Part shown: one piece after another, positions 33,856 through 43,436 of the stretch
How the letters are laid out: every line of letters begins with the position of its first letter
Position numbering within the stretch: position 1 is the first letter of the stretch
From: Pyxidicoccus caerfyrddinensis
Lineage (GTDB): Bacteria > Myxococcota > Myxococcia > Myxococcales > Myxococcaceae
Direction: 5' to 3'
Length of the DNA: 64,000 nt
NCBI RefSeq assembly: GCF_010894405.1
Contig: NZ_JAAIYA010000009.1
Span: 348,557-412,556 of the forward strand
Translations under genes and position numbers: made by a program
Notes under the pieces: generated by a model
Databases searched by the model: none
The model's input: the letters and a program-made list of their open reading frames with translations, nothing else
What the model was told of the DNA's origin: nothing

Positions 33856-35481
33856 TCACGGCTTGAGCGACTCCAGCTGGTAGTGGCGCAGCGGCTGCGC
33901 CACGTTCTTCACCGGCGTCTCCGTCAGCGGACCGAAGCGCAGCCCCTGGAAGAAGGGCTCGCGAGACGTGCCCAGCACGTCGCGCACGCTCGCCATCACC
34001 AGCGTCTCGCGGAAGCCCGCCAGCGACTGCAGGCGCGCCGCCTGGTTCATCCCGCTGGAGAAGGCCGTGTACTGCCGGTTGGGCCCGAAGAGGCCACAGT
34101 TGGCGTTGGCCAGGTTGACGCCCACCGCCACGCCGAGCCCGGGCAGCTTCACCCGCTGGCACAGCGCCGCGACTTCCTCGCGCGCGCCGAGTGACGCGGT
34201 GAAGGCCTGGATGTCGCACGCGGCGCGCACCGCGGCCTGCGCGCGCTCCAGCCGCGAGGACTTGAAGAAGGGCGGACCGAAGAGGCCGATGACGCAGTCG
34301 CCGACCATCTTGTCGAACACGCCGCCGTGCTCCCAGATGCAGCCCACGGCGCGCTCGCTCCACTCGTCCACGAAGCGGCCGATGTTGCGCGGGCTGTCGA
34401 AGCCCTGCTCGCAGATGCGGGTGAAGCCGTTGATGTCCGCGAAGAGGATGCCGACTTCCTGGTCCTGCGCGCGCAGGTGCTGCGCGTAGTTCGGGTCCTG
34501 CAACAGCGCGTCGATGACGGCGTTGGGGAAGAACTGCGACAGGTGGATGCGCTCGCGGTTGTAGTCCAACAGTCGCTGGCTGAGCGTGGAGGCCAGCACG
34601 CGGATGAGGTCCATGGAGTACGCGGAGAAGCCCGCGTCGCTCCAGATGACGATTTTTCCCAGCGGCTCGCTGGAGGCCGCGCCGGAGATGAGCACCGCCT
34701 CGGTGGTGCGGCCGCCGAAGAGCTGCCGCAGCGCGGACTCCTCGCTCGCGAGCAGGCGCGGGCCGTGCTGGCGGATGGCCTTCTCCAGCACCGGGCTGGG
34801 CTGCTCGCCGCTCTCGAACTCCAGGTAGCCGTTGCGGTAGGTGCGGTAGTGCAGCATCTGGGGCTGCACGGCGTCGCGGTACAGCAGCAGGAAGCCCGGC
34901 AGCCGCACCCGCTGCGCCAGCGTCAGCACCGCCTGGTCCATGCCCGCCTCGAAGACGGGGTTGGCCAGGTGCGCGTTGCACTGGATGATGAGCTGGTGCT
35001 TCTCCGACGCGGTGTGCACGAGGCACAGCACCGTGTCGAGCTGCTCGGCGACGGTGTCCAGCACGCGCAGCGCGCGCGCCGAGGCCTCCATCTCCGTGAG
35101 GTCCCCGGGGAACAGCATGCCGAAGGTGCCCACGCGGGTGCCGGCCACGTCCAGCGCCTGGGTGACGAGCGTGTCGCCCTCCATGCGCCTCACGCCGGAC
35201 GGGCCCTCCAGGAGCGAGCCGGGGAAGCGGTCTCCCCAGTCGCCCTCGCTCCAGGTCTGCTCCACCAGCTCCTCGTCACGGGTGGTGATGGCCACGGCCC
35301 GCGCGCCGGTGAGCTTGAGGATGGGCGGGAAGCAGCGCCGGAAGGACTGGGTGAGCGTCTCCCGCTCGCGGAGGCTCTCCTCGAGGAGGTCATCCACGGC
35401 GCGCTGGAGGGTGCGCAGGGCCTTGTATTCTTCGAGGGTGAAATCGCTGGGCGAAGGCTGCGGGTGCGGCGCGTTCGGCAT
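33856..35481 (-). CDS. Class III adenylate/guanylate cyclase
   Basis: A 541-residue soluble protein: a helical start (about 15-50), two GAF-like regions (about 50-165 and 170-310), a short linker (LSQFFPNAVIDALLQDP), then a class III catalytic domain from about 345 (VGILFADINGFTRICEQG; EHGGVFDKMVGDCVIGLFGPP; GVAVGVNLANANCGLFG). The metal-binding Asp residues are present (FADI, VGDC). The substrate-specificity residues were not resolved by eye, so cAMP versus cGMP is open. It is 33 bases downstream of the metallophosphoesterase gene on the same strand; a cyclase beside a possible phosphodiesterase is suggestive. Confidence 0.9.
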   Translation of the reverse strand: MPNAPHPQPSPSDFTLEEYKALRTLQRAVDDLLEESLRERETLTQSFRRCFPPILKLTGARAVAITTRDEELVEQTWSEGDWGDRFPGSLLEGPSGVRRMEGDTLVTQALDVAGTRVGTFGMLFPGDLTEMEASARALRVLDTVAEQLDTVLCLVHTASEKHQLIIQCNAHLANPVFEAGMDQAVLTLAQRVRLPGFLLLYRDAVQPQMLHYRTYRNGYLEFESGEQPSPVLEKAIRQHGPRLLASEESALRQLFGGRTTEAVLISGAASSEPLGKIVIWSDAGFSAYSMDLIRVLASTLSQRLLDYNRERIHLSQFFPNAVIDALLQDPNYAQHLRAQDQEVGILFADINGFTRICEQGFDSPRNIGRFVDEWSERAVGCIWEHGGVFDKMVGDCVIGLFGPPFFKSSRLERAQAAVRAACDIQAFTASLGAREEVAALCQRVKLPGLGVAVGVNLANANCGLFGPNRQYTAFSSGMNQAARLQSLAGFRETLVMASVRDVLGTSREPFFQGLRFGPLTETPVKNVAQPLRHYQLESLKP

Positions 35482-35514
35482 GGAACGGGTTTCTACCGCC
35501 GCTCGGGCGTGCTG

Positions 35515-36369
35515 TCACAGGGCGGGCGTGTGCGGCTGTCCGCCCACCACTTTTCCGCCCGCCACTTCGATGACCCAGTAGCCCTCGTGGCCGGCCTCGG
35601 TGGAGGAGCCGGCGCCGAAGAGGTGGGGCCGGTCGGCGGTGGCCGGGTGGTGGTAGCGCTGGTGGATGTGGCCGTGGAGGACGGCGAAGCGCGGACCGGG
35701 CAAGAGGCGCAGCAGTGCGTCCGCGTCCCGCAGGCCGTGGTTCCACCGGTCCGCGCCGCCCTTCCGGTTGCGGGGCGCATGGTGGACGACGACGAGCACG
35801 GCGCGGCCGTCCAGGCGAGCGTCCTTCAGCAGGGCCGCCAGGCCTTCGAGCTGGGCCTCGCCGATTTCGCCATAGGGGAAGGCAGGCAGGGGGGCTCGGC
35901 GGGTGGAGAGCAGGCCCACGACGGCGGCGGCGTCTCCGACGAGCCGGACGAAGGGGTACGGGCCCTCGCGCTGGTACTCGGGGAGGTCGCTGTGCAGCAG
36001 TTGGCCGAAGTGGCGGGCGAAGCGGTCGGTGCGGATGCTGCCAGGGGTGAAGACGTCGTGGTTGCCAGGGACGACGGTGCAGCGGCGTGGGTCCTCCGCC
36101 AGCGGGCCCAGGGCCTTGCGGGCTCCGGCGAACTCGCCGTCGAGCGCGTAGGCGGTGAGGTCTCCGGAGAGGATGAAGTGGTCGACCTTGTGGGCGTCGG
36201 CGTCACGGACGATGGCGGAGAGGACCTGGGGTGCGCGGACGTAGCGCTTCGCGCGGCCTCCCAGGGTGAGCTCGACGAGGGCGAACCAGCGCCGCCAGCC
36301 GAGCCGGAGCAGGGGGAGCGTGCGGTAGTCCTCGGTGATGTGGACGTCGGAGCAGTGGACGAAGCGCAT
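35515..36369 (-). CDS. Calcineurin-like metallophosphoesterase
   Basis: A 284-residue binuclear metallophosphoesterase. The signature blocks are complete: DVH (HCSDVHITED), GDLT (ILSGDLTAY), GNHD (VVPGNHDVF), VVHHAP, and GHIHQRYHH. Enzymes of this class include cyclic-nucleotide phosphodiesterases (CpdA-like), phosphatases and nucleases. Position directly before the class III cyclase gene makes a cNMP phosphodiesterase an attractive idea, but the sequence does not prove it. ATG at 36369. Confidence 0.9.
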   Translation of the reverse strand: MRFVHCSDVHITEDYRTLPLLRLGWRRWFALVELTLGGRAKRYVRAPQVLSAIVRDADAHKVDHFILSGDLTAYALDGEFAGARKALGPLAEDPRRCTVVPGNHDVFTPGSIRTDRFARHFGQLLHSDLPEYQREGPYPFVRLVGDAAAVVGLLSTRRAPLPAFPYGEIGEAQLEGLAALLKDARLDGRAVLVVVHHAPRNRKGGADRWNHGLRDADALLRLLPGPRFAVLHGHIHQRYHHPATADRPHLFGAGSSTEAGHEGYWVIEVAGGKVVGGQPHTPAL

Positions 36370-36579
36370 GAAGGTATCCCGCCTGGGGAACGGCCGACCG
36401 GGGGCCGGCATTCTCTCCGGTTCCTGTTTCCAGGGAAGAACAACCCGGCAGCTCCATCAGCCCTGCCCCAGTAAGGGCTCCGGTGAGCCACGGTGTGGGT
36501 TCGGGATTGGATACGTCCGAGAGCCTGCCCAGCAAAGCCACGAAGCACGTGGCCTCCCCCGGGCATCCCAGGCCCCGGC

Positions 36580-39500
36580 TCAGCGCGGGGGTGCCGGCGC
36601 GCGCAGCGGTGCGTCACGGCCCAGGACGATGAAGGGGGCCCAGTAGTGTGGGTGGGGCCTGCTGGCACGCAGTGAGCGCATGGCCTCGCGCAGGGCGGAG
36701 GCGCGACCCTGCCCGGCCAGCAGGTTGCGGTAGTAGGCCTCCATCAACTGCGTTGTCGTGTCGTCCTTCACCTGCCACAGGCTCATGACAACTGTCTCGG
36801 CGCCCGCCACGATGAAGGACCGGCGCAGCCCGTAGACGCCCTGGCCGAGCTTCACGTCACCTCGGCCCGTGTCGCATGCGGAGAGGACGACGAGCTGGGT
36901 GCCCCACAGGTCGAGGCCGGCCAACTCGAGGGCTGTCACCAGCGCATGGTCGGGCGGGGTGGAGGAGGCCGATGCCACCTCCCCAGCGAGGAGCAGCCCG
37001 GAGCGCAACAGCGGGTCCGGAGGGCGCGAGGCGAGCGGGTCCTCGCCCAGGGCGCCGAAGGTGCCCACGGCACGGGACTGGGGAGCCGCGGGAGCGTCAT
37101 CCAGGAAGAAGCCATGGGTGGCCAGGTGGAGGATGCCGGGAGTCGATAGGTGCAGCAGTCGCTCCTTGGTGGCGTCGGGGCCGAGGATGAGCCGGGCCTG
37201 GGGAAACAGGCGATGGATGGACTCGGCCTCCCGTCGGGTACCGGGGAGCGGGGTCGTGGTCCAGGCGCGCTGCACCTCGCCCTCGTGCAGCGAGGAGAAG
37301 AAGCGCTCGGCGGATGCGGAGCGGGCGGCGGGCGCTGGAGCCTCCGCGCTGGAAGGCGGGGAAGGTGGAAGCGGTGCGCTGAAATCGGGGTCCGCGAAGA
37401 CGACGACGGAGTCCGCGGAGATGGTCTCCTGGGGTCGGGGAAGCAGGTCCTTGCCGGAGGTGACGTAGGTGAAGTCGAAGGCGTCCACGAGGAACTGGCG
37501 GCCATCGTGGAGTGCCGCGAAGGGCACCAGGGACAGCTGGTCATCCGGCGAGAGGAAGAGGTGGCGGGTCTTCCCCACCAGGGGAAGCAGGGGTTGAAAG
37601 ACCCGCCGGTAGAGCGCCCGCGCCTGGGGCTGGAAGGCGGCGTCCCGGTTGGCCATGGCGTCGCGCAGGCGCGAGGCAGCGGAGTTGATGGGCCCGGCGG
37701 GGCCCAGGTCGAGCGCGAGGATGCGGGAGTCGGGGAAGAGCACCAGCGCCAGGTAGCGGAGCTCGCTCGGGACTCCTGACTCCGGCGTGCCAGGCTCGGG
37801 CACGAGCGGCCGGTCCTCGTAGGAGATCAGCTCGACGAGCGCGCCATCCCGGGGCAGGGCCTGGGCGACGCGGTCCACGATGTCGGCGGTGGAGGGCAGC
37901 GCCGTCAGCGCGCGCAGGGGGGCCGAGCGCCTGGCGAGGTCGGCTTCCAGCGCGTCACCCTCGGCTGCGAGCTGCTTGAGGCGCTCCGTGTAGTCGGCGA
38001 GGGGGCGCTGGCCGGGACCGGCGAGCGAGAGCGAGGCGAGCTGGGTACGCAGGGCGCGCAGGCGTTCGAAGGCATCGCGGTCGGCGGGGCCCAGGTTGTG
38101 GGAGATGATGAGCGCGGTGCTGGCGGCTTCCTGGACGGAGCGGCACTTGCGGAGAAGCGCGGTGGAGAGGGCCAGGCGGAGCACGCGCGCATCGCTGGGG
38201 TGAGCGCGTGCCAGTGCGTAGACGCGTTTCTCCTGGGCCCGGAGGAGGCCCAGGAAGCTGTCGAGGTTCTTCTCGGAGAGGCCAAACACTTCCTGGCGGA
38301 GATGCTGCTCCGAGATAGTGAAGGCCTTCTCCAGCAACTGGAGGGCCGCGCCGGTGTCCTTCTGGGCAAGGCGCAGGAGCGCGAGGTTGTTGAGCCAGAC
38401 GGCGATGGTGGGATGGGTTTCGCCGAGGGTGGCCTTCGCGAGCTCGAGCGCGCGCGCATACAGCGGTTCGGCGCGCGCGTAGTGCCCCTGGAGGTAGGCA
38501 AGGGTCGCGAGACTTTGAAGCGAGGAGGCCACTTCAAAGTGGTTCTCACCGAGGGTGGCCTTCCGGATCTCGAGGGCGCGTTCCACCGGAGGCTCGGCGC
38601 GCGCATAGAGCCCCTGCGCCCTGTAGAGGTGGGAGAGGTTGTGGAGCGAGGCGGCGACGGAGGGATGGTTCTCACCGAAAGTGGTTTCAAAGATATTGAG
38701 CGCGCGTGACAACAAAGGCTCGGCGCGCGTGTAGAGCCCCTGCAACAGGTAGAGGTCGGCGAGGTTGTGGAGCGAGCGGGCCGTATCCGGGTGATTCGCA
38801 CCCACGGTCTTCTCCCAGCTCCCGAGCGCGCGGGAATACAGGAGCTCGGCGCGCGCGTAGTGCCCCTGCCTCATGTAGATGGTGCCCAGGCGGTCGAGTG
38901 AGGTCGCGACGTCCGGGTGGTTCTCACCGAAGGCCGCCGTCCGAATCTCGAGTGCGCGTGCCATCAAGGGTTCCGCGCGCGCGTAGAACCCCTGGTCCAT
39001 ATAGAGGACGGCGAGGCCGTGGAGCGAGTAGGCCACGCTGGGGTGGCTCTTGCCCAGGACGGCCTCCCGGATCTTGTGCGCGCGGAAATACAACGGCTCG
39101 GCGCGTGCGTAGAGGCCCTGGATCACGTAGAGGTTGGCCAGGTTGGTGAGCGCGACGGCGACGTCCGGGTGGTTCTCGCCCAGGGCGGCCTTCAAGATCT
39201 CAAGCGCACGGACATACAACGGCACGGCGCGCGCATAGAGCCCCTGGCTCATGTAGACGGTCGCAAGGTCGTTGAGCGAGACGGCGACGTCCGGGTGGCT
39301 CCTGCCGAGGGCGGCCTCCCGGATTTCGAGGGCGCGCACCATCAAGGGCTCGGCGCGCGAGTAGTGGCCCTGGAAATAGTAGAGGGCGGCGAGGAGGCTG
39401 ACCGATTCGCCGACGTCGGGATGGTGCTCACCGAGGGCGGCCTCCCGGATTTCGAGGGCGCGCACCAACAAGGGTTCGGCGCGGGCATAGTCCGCCAGCT

Positions 39501-39765
39501 CGACAAGGATATTGCCGAGCGCATGGAGGTATTGGGCCACCAGCGGATCTGTCTTGGGGAGCACCGCCTCCCGGAGCTTGAGTGCGCGTTCGGCGAGCGG
39601 CAACGCCTGCGCATATTGCCCCGCCGCGGACAGTCTCCTGGCTTCGTCGAAGGCCTGCTCCGCCTCCACCACCCTCGGGTCCGTGGGAGCCTGCTCCACC
39701 GTCGCGCAGGCCACACACCACAGGACGAGGAGCACAGTTGCCGTAAACCTTCTCTGAATGATCAC
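36580..39765 (-). CDS. TPR-CHAT lipoprotein (caspase-like peptidase domain)
   Basis: A 1061-residue protein. A signal peptide with lipobox-like CVAC (Cys20) suggests membrane tethering outside the cytoplasm. From about residue 30 to 480 there are eleven 42-residue kinesin-light-chain-like TPR units (xYARAEPLxxRALEIRxAxLGENHPD). A helical linker follows, then a CHAT domain from about 650 to 1050, with the caspase-like dyad His884 (LHLATHGFF) and Cys964 (VLSACDTGRGD). The CHAT fold is a protease domain activated by partner binding. GTG start at 39765. The TPR DNA copies (126 bp) are similar and may recombine. Target unknown; no CRISPR or partner gene is next to it. Confidence 0.9.
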   Translation of the reverse strand: MIIQRRFTATVLLVLWCVACATVEQAPTDPRVVEAEQAFDEARRLSAAGQYAQALPLAERALKLREAVLPKTDPLVAQYLHALGNILVELADYARAEPLLVRALEIREAALGEHHPDVGESVSLLAALYYFQGHYSRAEPLMVRALEIREAALGRSHPDVAVSLNDLATVYMSQGLYARAVPLYVRALEILKAALGENHPDVAVALTNLANLYVIQGLYARAEPLYFRAHKIREAVLGKSHPSVAYSLHGLAVLYMDQGFYARAEPLMARALEIRTAAFGENHPDVATSLDRLGTIYMRQGHYARAELLYSRALGSWEKTVGANHPDTARSLHNLADLYLLQGLYTRAEPLLSRALNIFETTFGENHPSVAASLHNLSHLYRAQGLYARAEPPVERALEIRKATLGENHFEVASSLQSLATLAYLQGHYARAEPLYARALELAKATLGETHPTIAVWLNNLALLRLAQKDTGAALQLLEKAFTISEQHLRQEVFGLSEKNLDSFLGLLRAQEKRVYALARAHPSDARVLRLALSTALLRKCRSVQEAASTALIISHNLGPADRDAFERLRALRTQLASLSLAGPGQRPLADYTERLKQLAAEGDALEADLARRSAPLRALTALPSTADIVDRVAQALPRDGALVELISYEDRPLVPEPGTPESGVPSELRYLALVLFPDSRILALDLGPAGPINSAASRLRDAMANRDAAFQPQARALYRRVFQPLLPLVGKTRHLFLSPDDQLSLVPFAALHDGRQFLVDAFDFTYVTSGKDLLPRPQETISADSVVVFADPDFSAPLPPSPPSSAEAPAPAARSASAERFFSSLHEGEVQRAWTTTPLPGTRREAESIHRLFPQARLILGPDATKERLLHLSTPGILHLATHGFFLDDAPAAPQSRAVGTFGALGEDPLASRPPDPLLRSGLLLAGEVASASSTPPDHALVTALELAGLDLWGTQLVVLSACDTGRGDVKLGQGVYGLRRSFIVAGAETVVMSLWQVKDDTTTQLMEAYYRNLLAGQGRASALREAMRSLRASRPHPHYWAPFIVLGRDAPLRAPAPPR

Positions 39766-39956
39766 CTTCGCCGCCTTCCAGGCTGGGCTTGCCCCGAGAT
39801 TTCGTGGACGGGTTCGTCAAGATTGAAAGGAACTCTCGGGGGGCTGCGGCGCAGCTTGCCAGGACGGGGACGTTCATGCCCTGGAGGCGGCCAGGCGGAG
39901 GTTGAGCTACCGCATTCCGTCTGGGTCCACCCCGTCGGGTATTGTCTTCTCCGACG

Positions 39957-41357
39957 ATGACTCGAACCGCGCTCCTGCTCACCCTCATCCTCGGCGTCCT
40001 CCCCACCGCCTCGCGGTCGGCCGAGCCTCGGAAGGCACGGCCCCGTGACGTGAAGGTCGCCGTCCTCCCGTTCCAGGCCATCTCCGCCGACGTGCCCGCG
40101 CGCACCGGGCCTCGCGTCACGGCGCGCCTCGCCGCGGAGGTCCATGCCGCGGCGGGCCTCGCGCTCGCCGAGCTGCCCCGGGCGACCGAGGAGGCCCCGG
40201 GTGGGCCTGCGTCCGTGGCGCGTGCGGCAGGAGAGGCCATGGCCACGCCCGCCGTCGCGCGCGGGAACGCGCAGGGCGCCAAGGCCACGCCCGTGGTGGC
40301 TCGTGAGACAGCGAAGGAGGCCATCGCCACGCAACGCGACGCCGCGCAGGTCCCCGCCGCCGACCCCATCACCGTGGCGCGCGAGGCCGTGAAGGAGGCC
40401 ACCGCCGCACGGGATGCCCGCGACTTCACCCGCGCGGAGGCCGCGCTGGGCCGCGCGCTGGACGCCTATGCCGCCGGGGCCGCGCAGCTCACGGAGGCCT
40501 CCGAGCTGGCCGACGCCTACGCCCTGCGCGCCGCCGTGCGCTACGCCACCGGTCGTGACACGGAAGCCGCCGCCAGTCTCACCCAGGCGCTCGCCCTCGC
40601 GCCCGACCGTCCCCTGCCGCTCGCCGCCACCTCCCCTCTCTTCGCGAAGACGGTGGAGCGTGTACGCGCCGCGCGGGAGTCCGGACCTCGCGGCGGCGTG
40701 CGCTTCGAGTCGGTTCCCTCCGGGCTCGCGGTGACACTCGACGGCAGGCCCGTGGGCGCCGCGCCCCTGCGTGTCACCGACGTGCCTCCCGGCGCGCACC
40801 TGTGGCGCTCGGTATTGCCCTCGGGCGATGCAGTCGGTGGTGTGGTGGAGGTGGCTCCGGACAAGCAGGCCGTGGTGCAGGTGCGCCCCTCCGGCACCGG
40901 CCCCGATGCGGCGCTCGCCCTGGCGCTCGCGAGCAATCGGCTGGACGCCGCCGCGCTCGAAGCGGCCTCGGCGCTGGGACGCGCCGCGGGCGCGGACCTC
41001 GTGGTGCTCGGTACGGTGGCGCGCACGGTGACGGGCCTCGCGGTGGACGCGTTCGTCCTCGCTCCCGGAGACACGACGCCGCGCCGCCTGGCTCGACTGT
41101 CGGTCGACACGGAGTTGCTGGAGGCCAGCGCACCGCTGCGCGAAGGCATCGCCGCTGTCGCCGCGCGCGGCGTGGAGGCCGGTGTGTCAGAGCCCCTGCC
41201 CGTGGTGCCCGCGCCCGGCGAGGCCTTCGCACCCCCGCCCTCGCAGGTGCCGTACCCCGTGAGCGAGAAGCACGCCCCGGAAGCGCCGAAGCCCACCGCT
41301 CCAGCACCTGACCGCAAGCCCCTGCAACCCATCCGCAAGCCACTGGTCCGTCCGTGA
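39957..41357 (+). CDS. Exported PEGA-domain protein with Ala-rich repeats
   Basis: A 466-residue exported protein (signal MTRTALLLTLILGVLPTASRSA). After a Lys/Arg start (RDVKVAVLPF) there is a helical Ala-rich zone (about 75-150) with repeated VARxxAxxA units, a TPR-like stretch (about 150-215), and a PEGA domain (about 245-290, FESVPSGLAVTLDGRPVGAAPL), then a domain with IAVLGTVxxxxLxVD-like pattern and a Pro/Lys-rich tail. PEGA domains are found in surface and envelope proteins. It is divergent from the TPR-CHAT gene, and its stop overlaps gluQRS (GTGA). Confidence 0.75.
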   Translation: MTRTALLLTLILGVLPTASRSAEPRKARPRDVKVAVLPFQAISADVPARTGPRVTARLAAEVHAAAGLALAELPRATEEAPGGPASVARAAGEAMATPAVARGNAQGAKATPVVARETAKEAIATQRDAAQVPAADPITVAREAVKEATAARDARDFTRAEAALGRALDAYAAGAAQLTEASELADAYALRAAVRYATGRDTEAAASLTQALALAPDRPLPLAATSPLFAKTVERVRAARESGPRGGVRFESVPSGLAVTLDGRPVGAAPLRVTDVPPGAHLWRSVLPSGDAVGGVVEVAPDKQAVVQVRPSGTGPDAALALALASNRLDAAALEAASALGRAAGADLVVLGTVARTVTGLAVDAFVLAPGDTTPRRLARLSVDTELLEASAPLREGIAAVAARGVEAGVSEPLPVVPAPGEAFAPPPSQVPYPVSEKHAPEAPKPTAPAPDRKPLQPIRKPLVRP

Positions 41358-42301
41358 GTCCGTTCCGAGGCCGCTTCGCGCCCAGCCCCACGGGGCGCAT
41401 GCACCTGGGCAACATCCGCAGCGCGCTGCTCGGGTGGCTCCAGGCGCGCGCCGCAGAAGGCCGCTTCCTCCTGCGCATCGAGGACCTGGACCGCGCTCGC
41501 TGCAAGCCGCAGCACGTGGATGACTTGATGCGCGACCTGGAGTGGCTCGGCCTCACCTGGGACGAGACACCCCTCTTCCAGAGCCAGCGCGACGACGTCT
41601 ACCGCGACGCCCTCACGAAGCTGGAGCGAGACGGCCTCGTCTACCCGTGCTTCTGCACACGCGGAGAAATCGCCCGCGCCGCCAGTGCCCCGCACGGCCT
41701 CTCCGAGGAAGGCCCCCGCTACCCCGGCACCTGCGCGCACCTCACCGCCGCGCAGGCCACCGAGCGCGCCCGCACCCGTGCTCCCGCCTACCGCTTCCGC
41801 GCCCGCCCCGGCGAGGTGTGCTTCGAGGACGCGCTGCTCGGCCCGTACACCCAGGACGTAGACGCGGTGGTCGGCGACTTCGTGGTGCGCCGCAACGACG
41901 GCGTGGCCAGCTACCAGCTCGCGGTGGTGGTGGACGACGCGGCCACCGGCATCACCCACGTGCTGCGCGGAGACGACCTGCTGTCCTCCACGCCCCGCCA
42001 GCTCCAGCTCTACGCGGCGCTCGGCCTCCCCGCGCCGTCCTTCCTCCACGTCCCGCTGGTGCTCGGGGAAGACGGCAAGCGGCTCGCCAAGCGCGAGGGC
42101 GCCTTCGCCCTGGCGGAGCTGCGTGAGCGGGGCCTTCCTCCCGAGCGCGTCCTGGGCCTGCTCGCCGCATGGAGCGGGCTGGGCGAGGGCGACCCGGTGA
42201 CGCTGGCGGAGTTGGTGAGCAGGTTCCGCCTCGAAGCGCTGCCTCGCACGCCCGTGGTGGCCCGCGAGGCGGTGCTCGTCGAAGCACTCGGCCTGCGCTG
42301 A
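41354..42301 (+). CDS. gluQRS: Glutamyl-Q tRNA(Asp) synthetase
   Basis: A 315-residue truncated GluRS paralogue that attaches glutamate to the queuosine base in tRNA(Asp). Motifs: HIGH-like PSPTGRMHLGNIRSALL, Zn-site cysteines (CFCTRGE and YPGTC), and a KMSKS-like KRLAKREGAF. No anticodon-binding domain, as expected. GTG start overlaps the stop of the PEGA gene, a coupling between unrelated functions. Confidence 0.95.
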   Translation: MSPFRGRFAPSPTGRMHLGNIRSALLGWLQARAAEGRFLLRIEDLDRARCKPQHVDDLMRDLEWLGLTWDETPLFQSQRDDVYRDALTKLERDGLVYPCFCTRGEIARAASAPHGLSEEGPRYPGTCAHLTAAQATERARTRAPAYRFRARPGEVCFEDALLGPYTQDVDAVVGDFVVRRNDGVASYQLAVVVDDAATGITHVLRGDDLLSSTPRQLQLYAALGLPAPSFLHVPLVLGEDGKRLAKREGAFALAELRERGLPPERVLGLLAAWSGLGEGDPVTLAELVSRFRLEALPRTPVVAREAVLVEALGLR

Positions 42302-42434
42302 GCTTCCACTCTCCCCTCCCCCCAGGACATCCAGACGACGGGTAAGCGTCCACCCCTTGTCACATGCCCATCTTTGCCTCGGACCCGAGCGTCCACCTCC
42401 CATGCGGGCGCTCCCTGAAGCAGGAGAGGCAACC

Positions 42435-43373
42435 ATGGCAGCCATCGTGGAGAACGAAAGACCCGCCGTCGTTCCAGCCGTCGCGGGAGTTCCCTCCAAA
42501 TTGAGCTGGAGCGCCATCTTCGGAGGCGCCTTCGTCGCGCTCGGCGTGTGGATACTCCTCTACTCGCTCGGCCTCGCGCTCGGACTGTCCGCGATGGACC
42601 CGAACGACCCGGGCAGCGCGAAGTCGGCGGGCATCGGCACCGGCATCTGGAGCCTCGTCGCGCCCCTCATCGCCCTCTTCTTCGGAGGCTTCGTGGCCGC
42701 GCGCACCGCGGGCGTGCTGGACAAGGGTGGCGGAGCGCTGCACGGCGCCGTGCTGTGGGGCCTGACGACGCTGGCGGGCACCATCCTCATGAGCATGGCC
42801 CTCTCATCGCTGATGGGCGCGGTGTTCAGCGTCGGCAAGACAGCGGTGGGCGCGGCGGGCACGGCCGTGGTGGGCGCCGCGACACAAGGGGGTGAGGCCG
42901 CGAAGGCCTTCGGACTGGACGCCAACGACGCGCTCGGCCCCGTCAACCAGCGGCTGGCCCAGGAGGGCAAGCCCGCCGTCACCGCCGACCAACTCCAGAA
43001 CGCCACCAGCGACGTCCTCAGCACCGCGCTGCGCACGGGCCAGCTGGACCGGGAGGTGCTCGTCACCTCCATCGCGAACAACACGAAGCTGTCACGCCAG
43101 GATGCGGAGGACGTCGCAACGCGTGTTGAACAACAGTTCAATCAGACCAGAGGGCAAATCAAACAACAGGCAGGGCAGATTGGACAGCAGGTGCAGGAGG
43201 GCGCGCTCAAGGCCGCGGACACCACCGGCCGCGTCTTCTGGGGCATCTTCGGCGCACTGCTGCTCGGCCTCGTCTCCTCGGTACTCGGCGCCACGCTCGG
43301 CGTGAGCCGGCGCCAGCGCGTCCGGGCCGAAGGAGCCGTCGTGCCGGGCCCGCGCCGCGAAGTCTATCCATAG
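42435..43373 (+). CDS. Multi-pass membrane protein, unknown
   Basis: A 312-residue protein with an N-terminal hydrophilic stretch, Gly/Ala-rich membrane segments (about residues 22-50, 70-95, 105-140), a long soluble helical region with many Gln/Asp/Glu (about 160-265, FNQTRGQIKQQAGQIGQQVQ), and one last membrane segment (about 275-300). ATG 42435 has AGGAGAGGC upstream. Resembles generic TIGR04086/YrzE-like envelope proteins but I cannot assign a family. Probably separate from the following operon, which has its own promoter-like region. Confidence 0.65.
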   Translation: MAAIVENERPAVVPAVAGVPSKLSWSAIFGGAFVALGVWILLYSLGLALGLSAMDPNDPGSAKSAGIGTGIWSLVAPLIALFFGGFVAARTAGVLDKGGGALHGAVLWGLTTLAGTILMSMALSSLMGAVFSVGKTAVGAAGTAVVGAATQGGEAAKAFGLDANDALGPVNQRLAQEGKPAVTADQLQNATSDVLSTALRTGQLDREVLVTSIANNTKLSRQDAEDVATRVEQQFNQTRGQIKQQAGQIGQQVQEGALKAADTTGRVFWGIFGALLLGLVSSVLGATLGVSRRQRVRAEGAVVPGPRREVYP

Positions 43374-43436
43374 GCGTCCAACTCCAGACGCACGCCAATT
43401 CCAGGCACCCTCCCGCGCTGTGACATGGGTTGGGCA

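Noticed and set aside
38440..39700. 126-bp periodic DNA repeats as a satellite or CRISPR-like array
   Set aside because: The period equals 42 codons and the units diverge as TPR coding repeats of the TPR-CHAT gene; there are no spacers.
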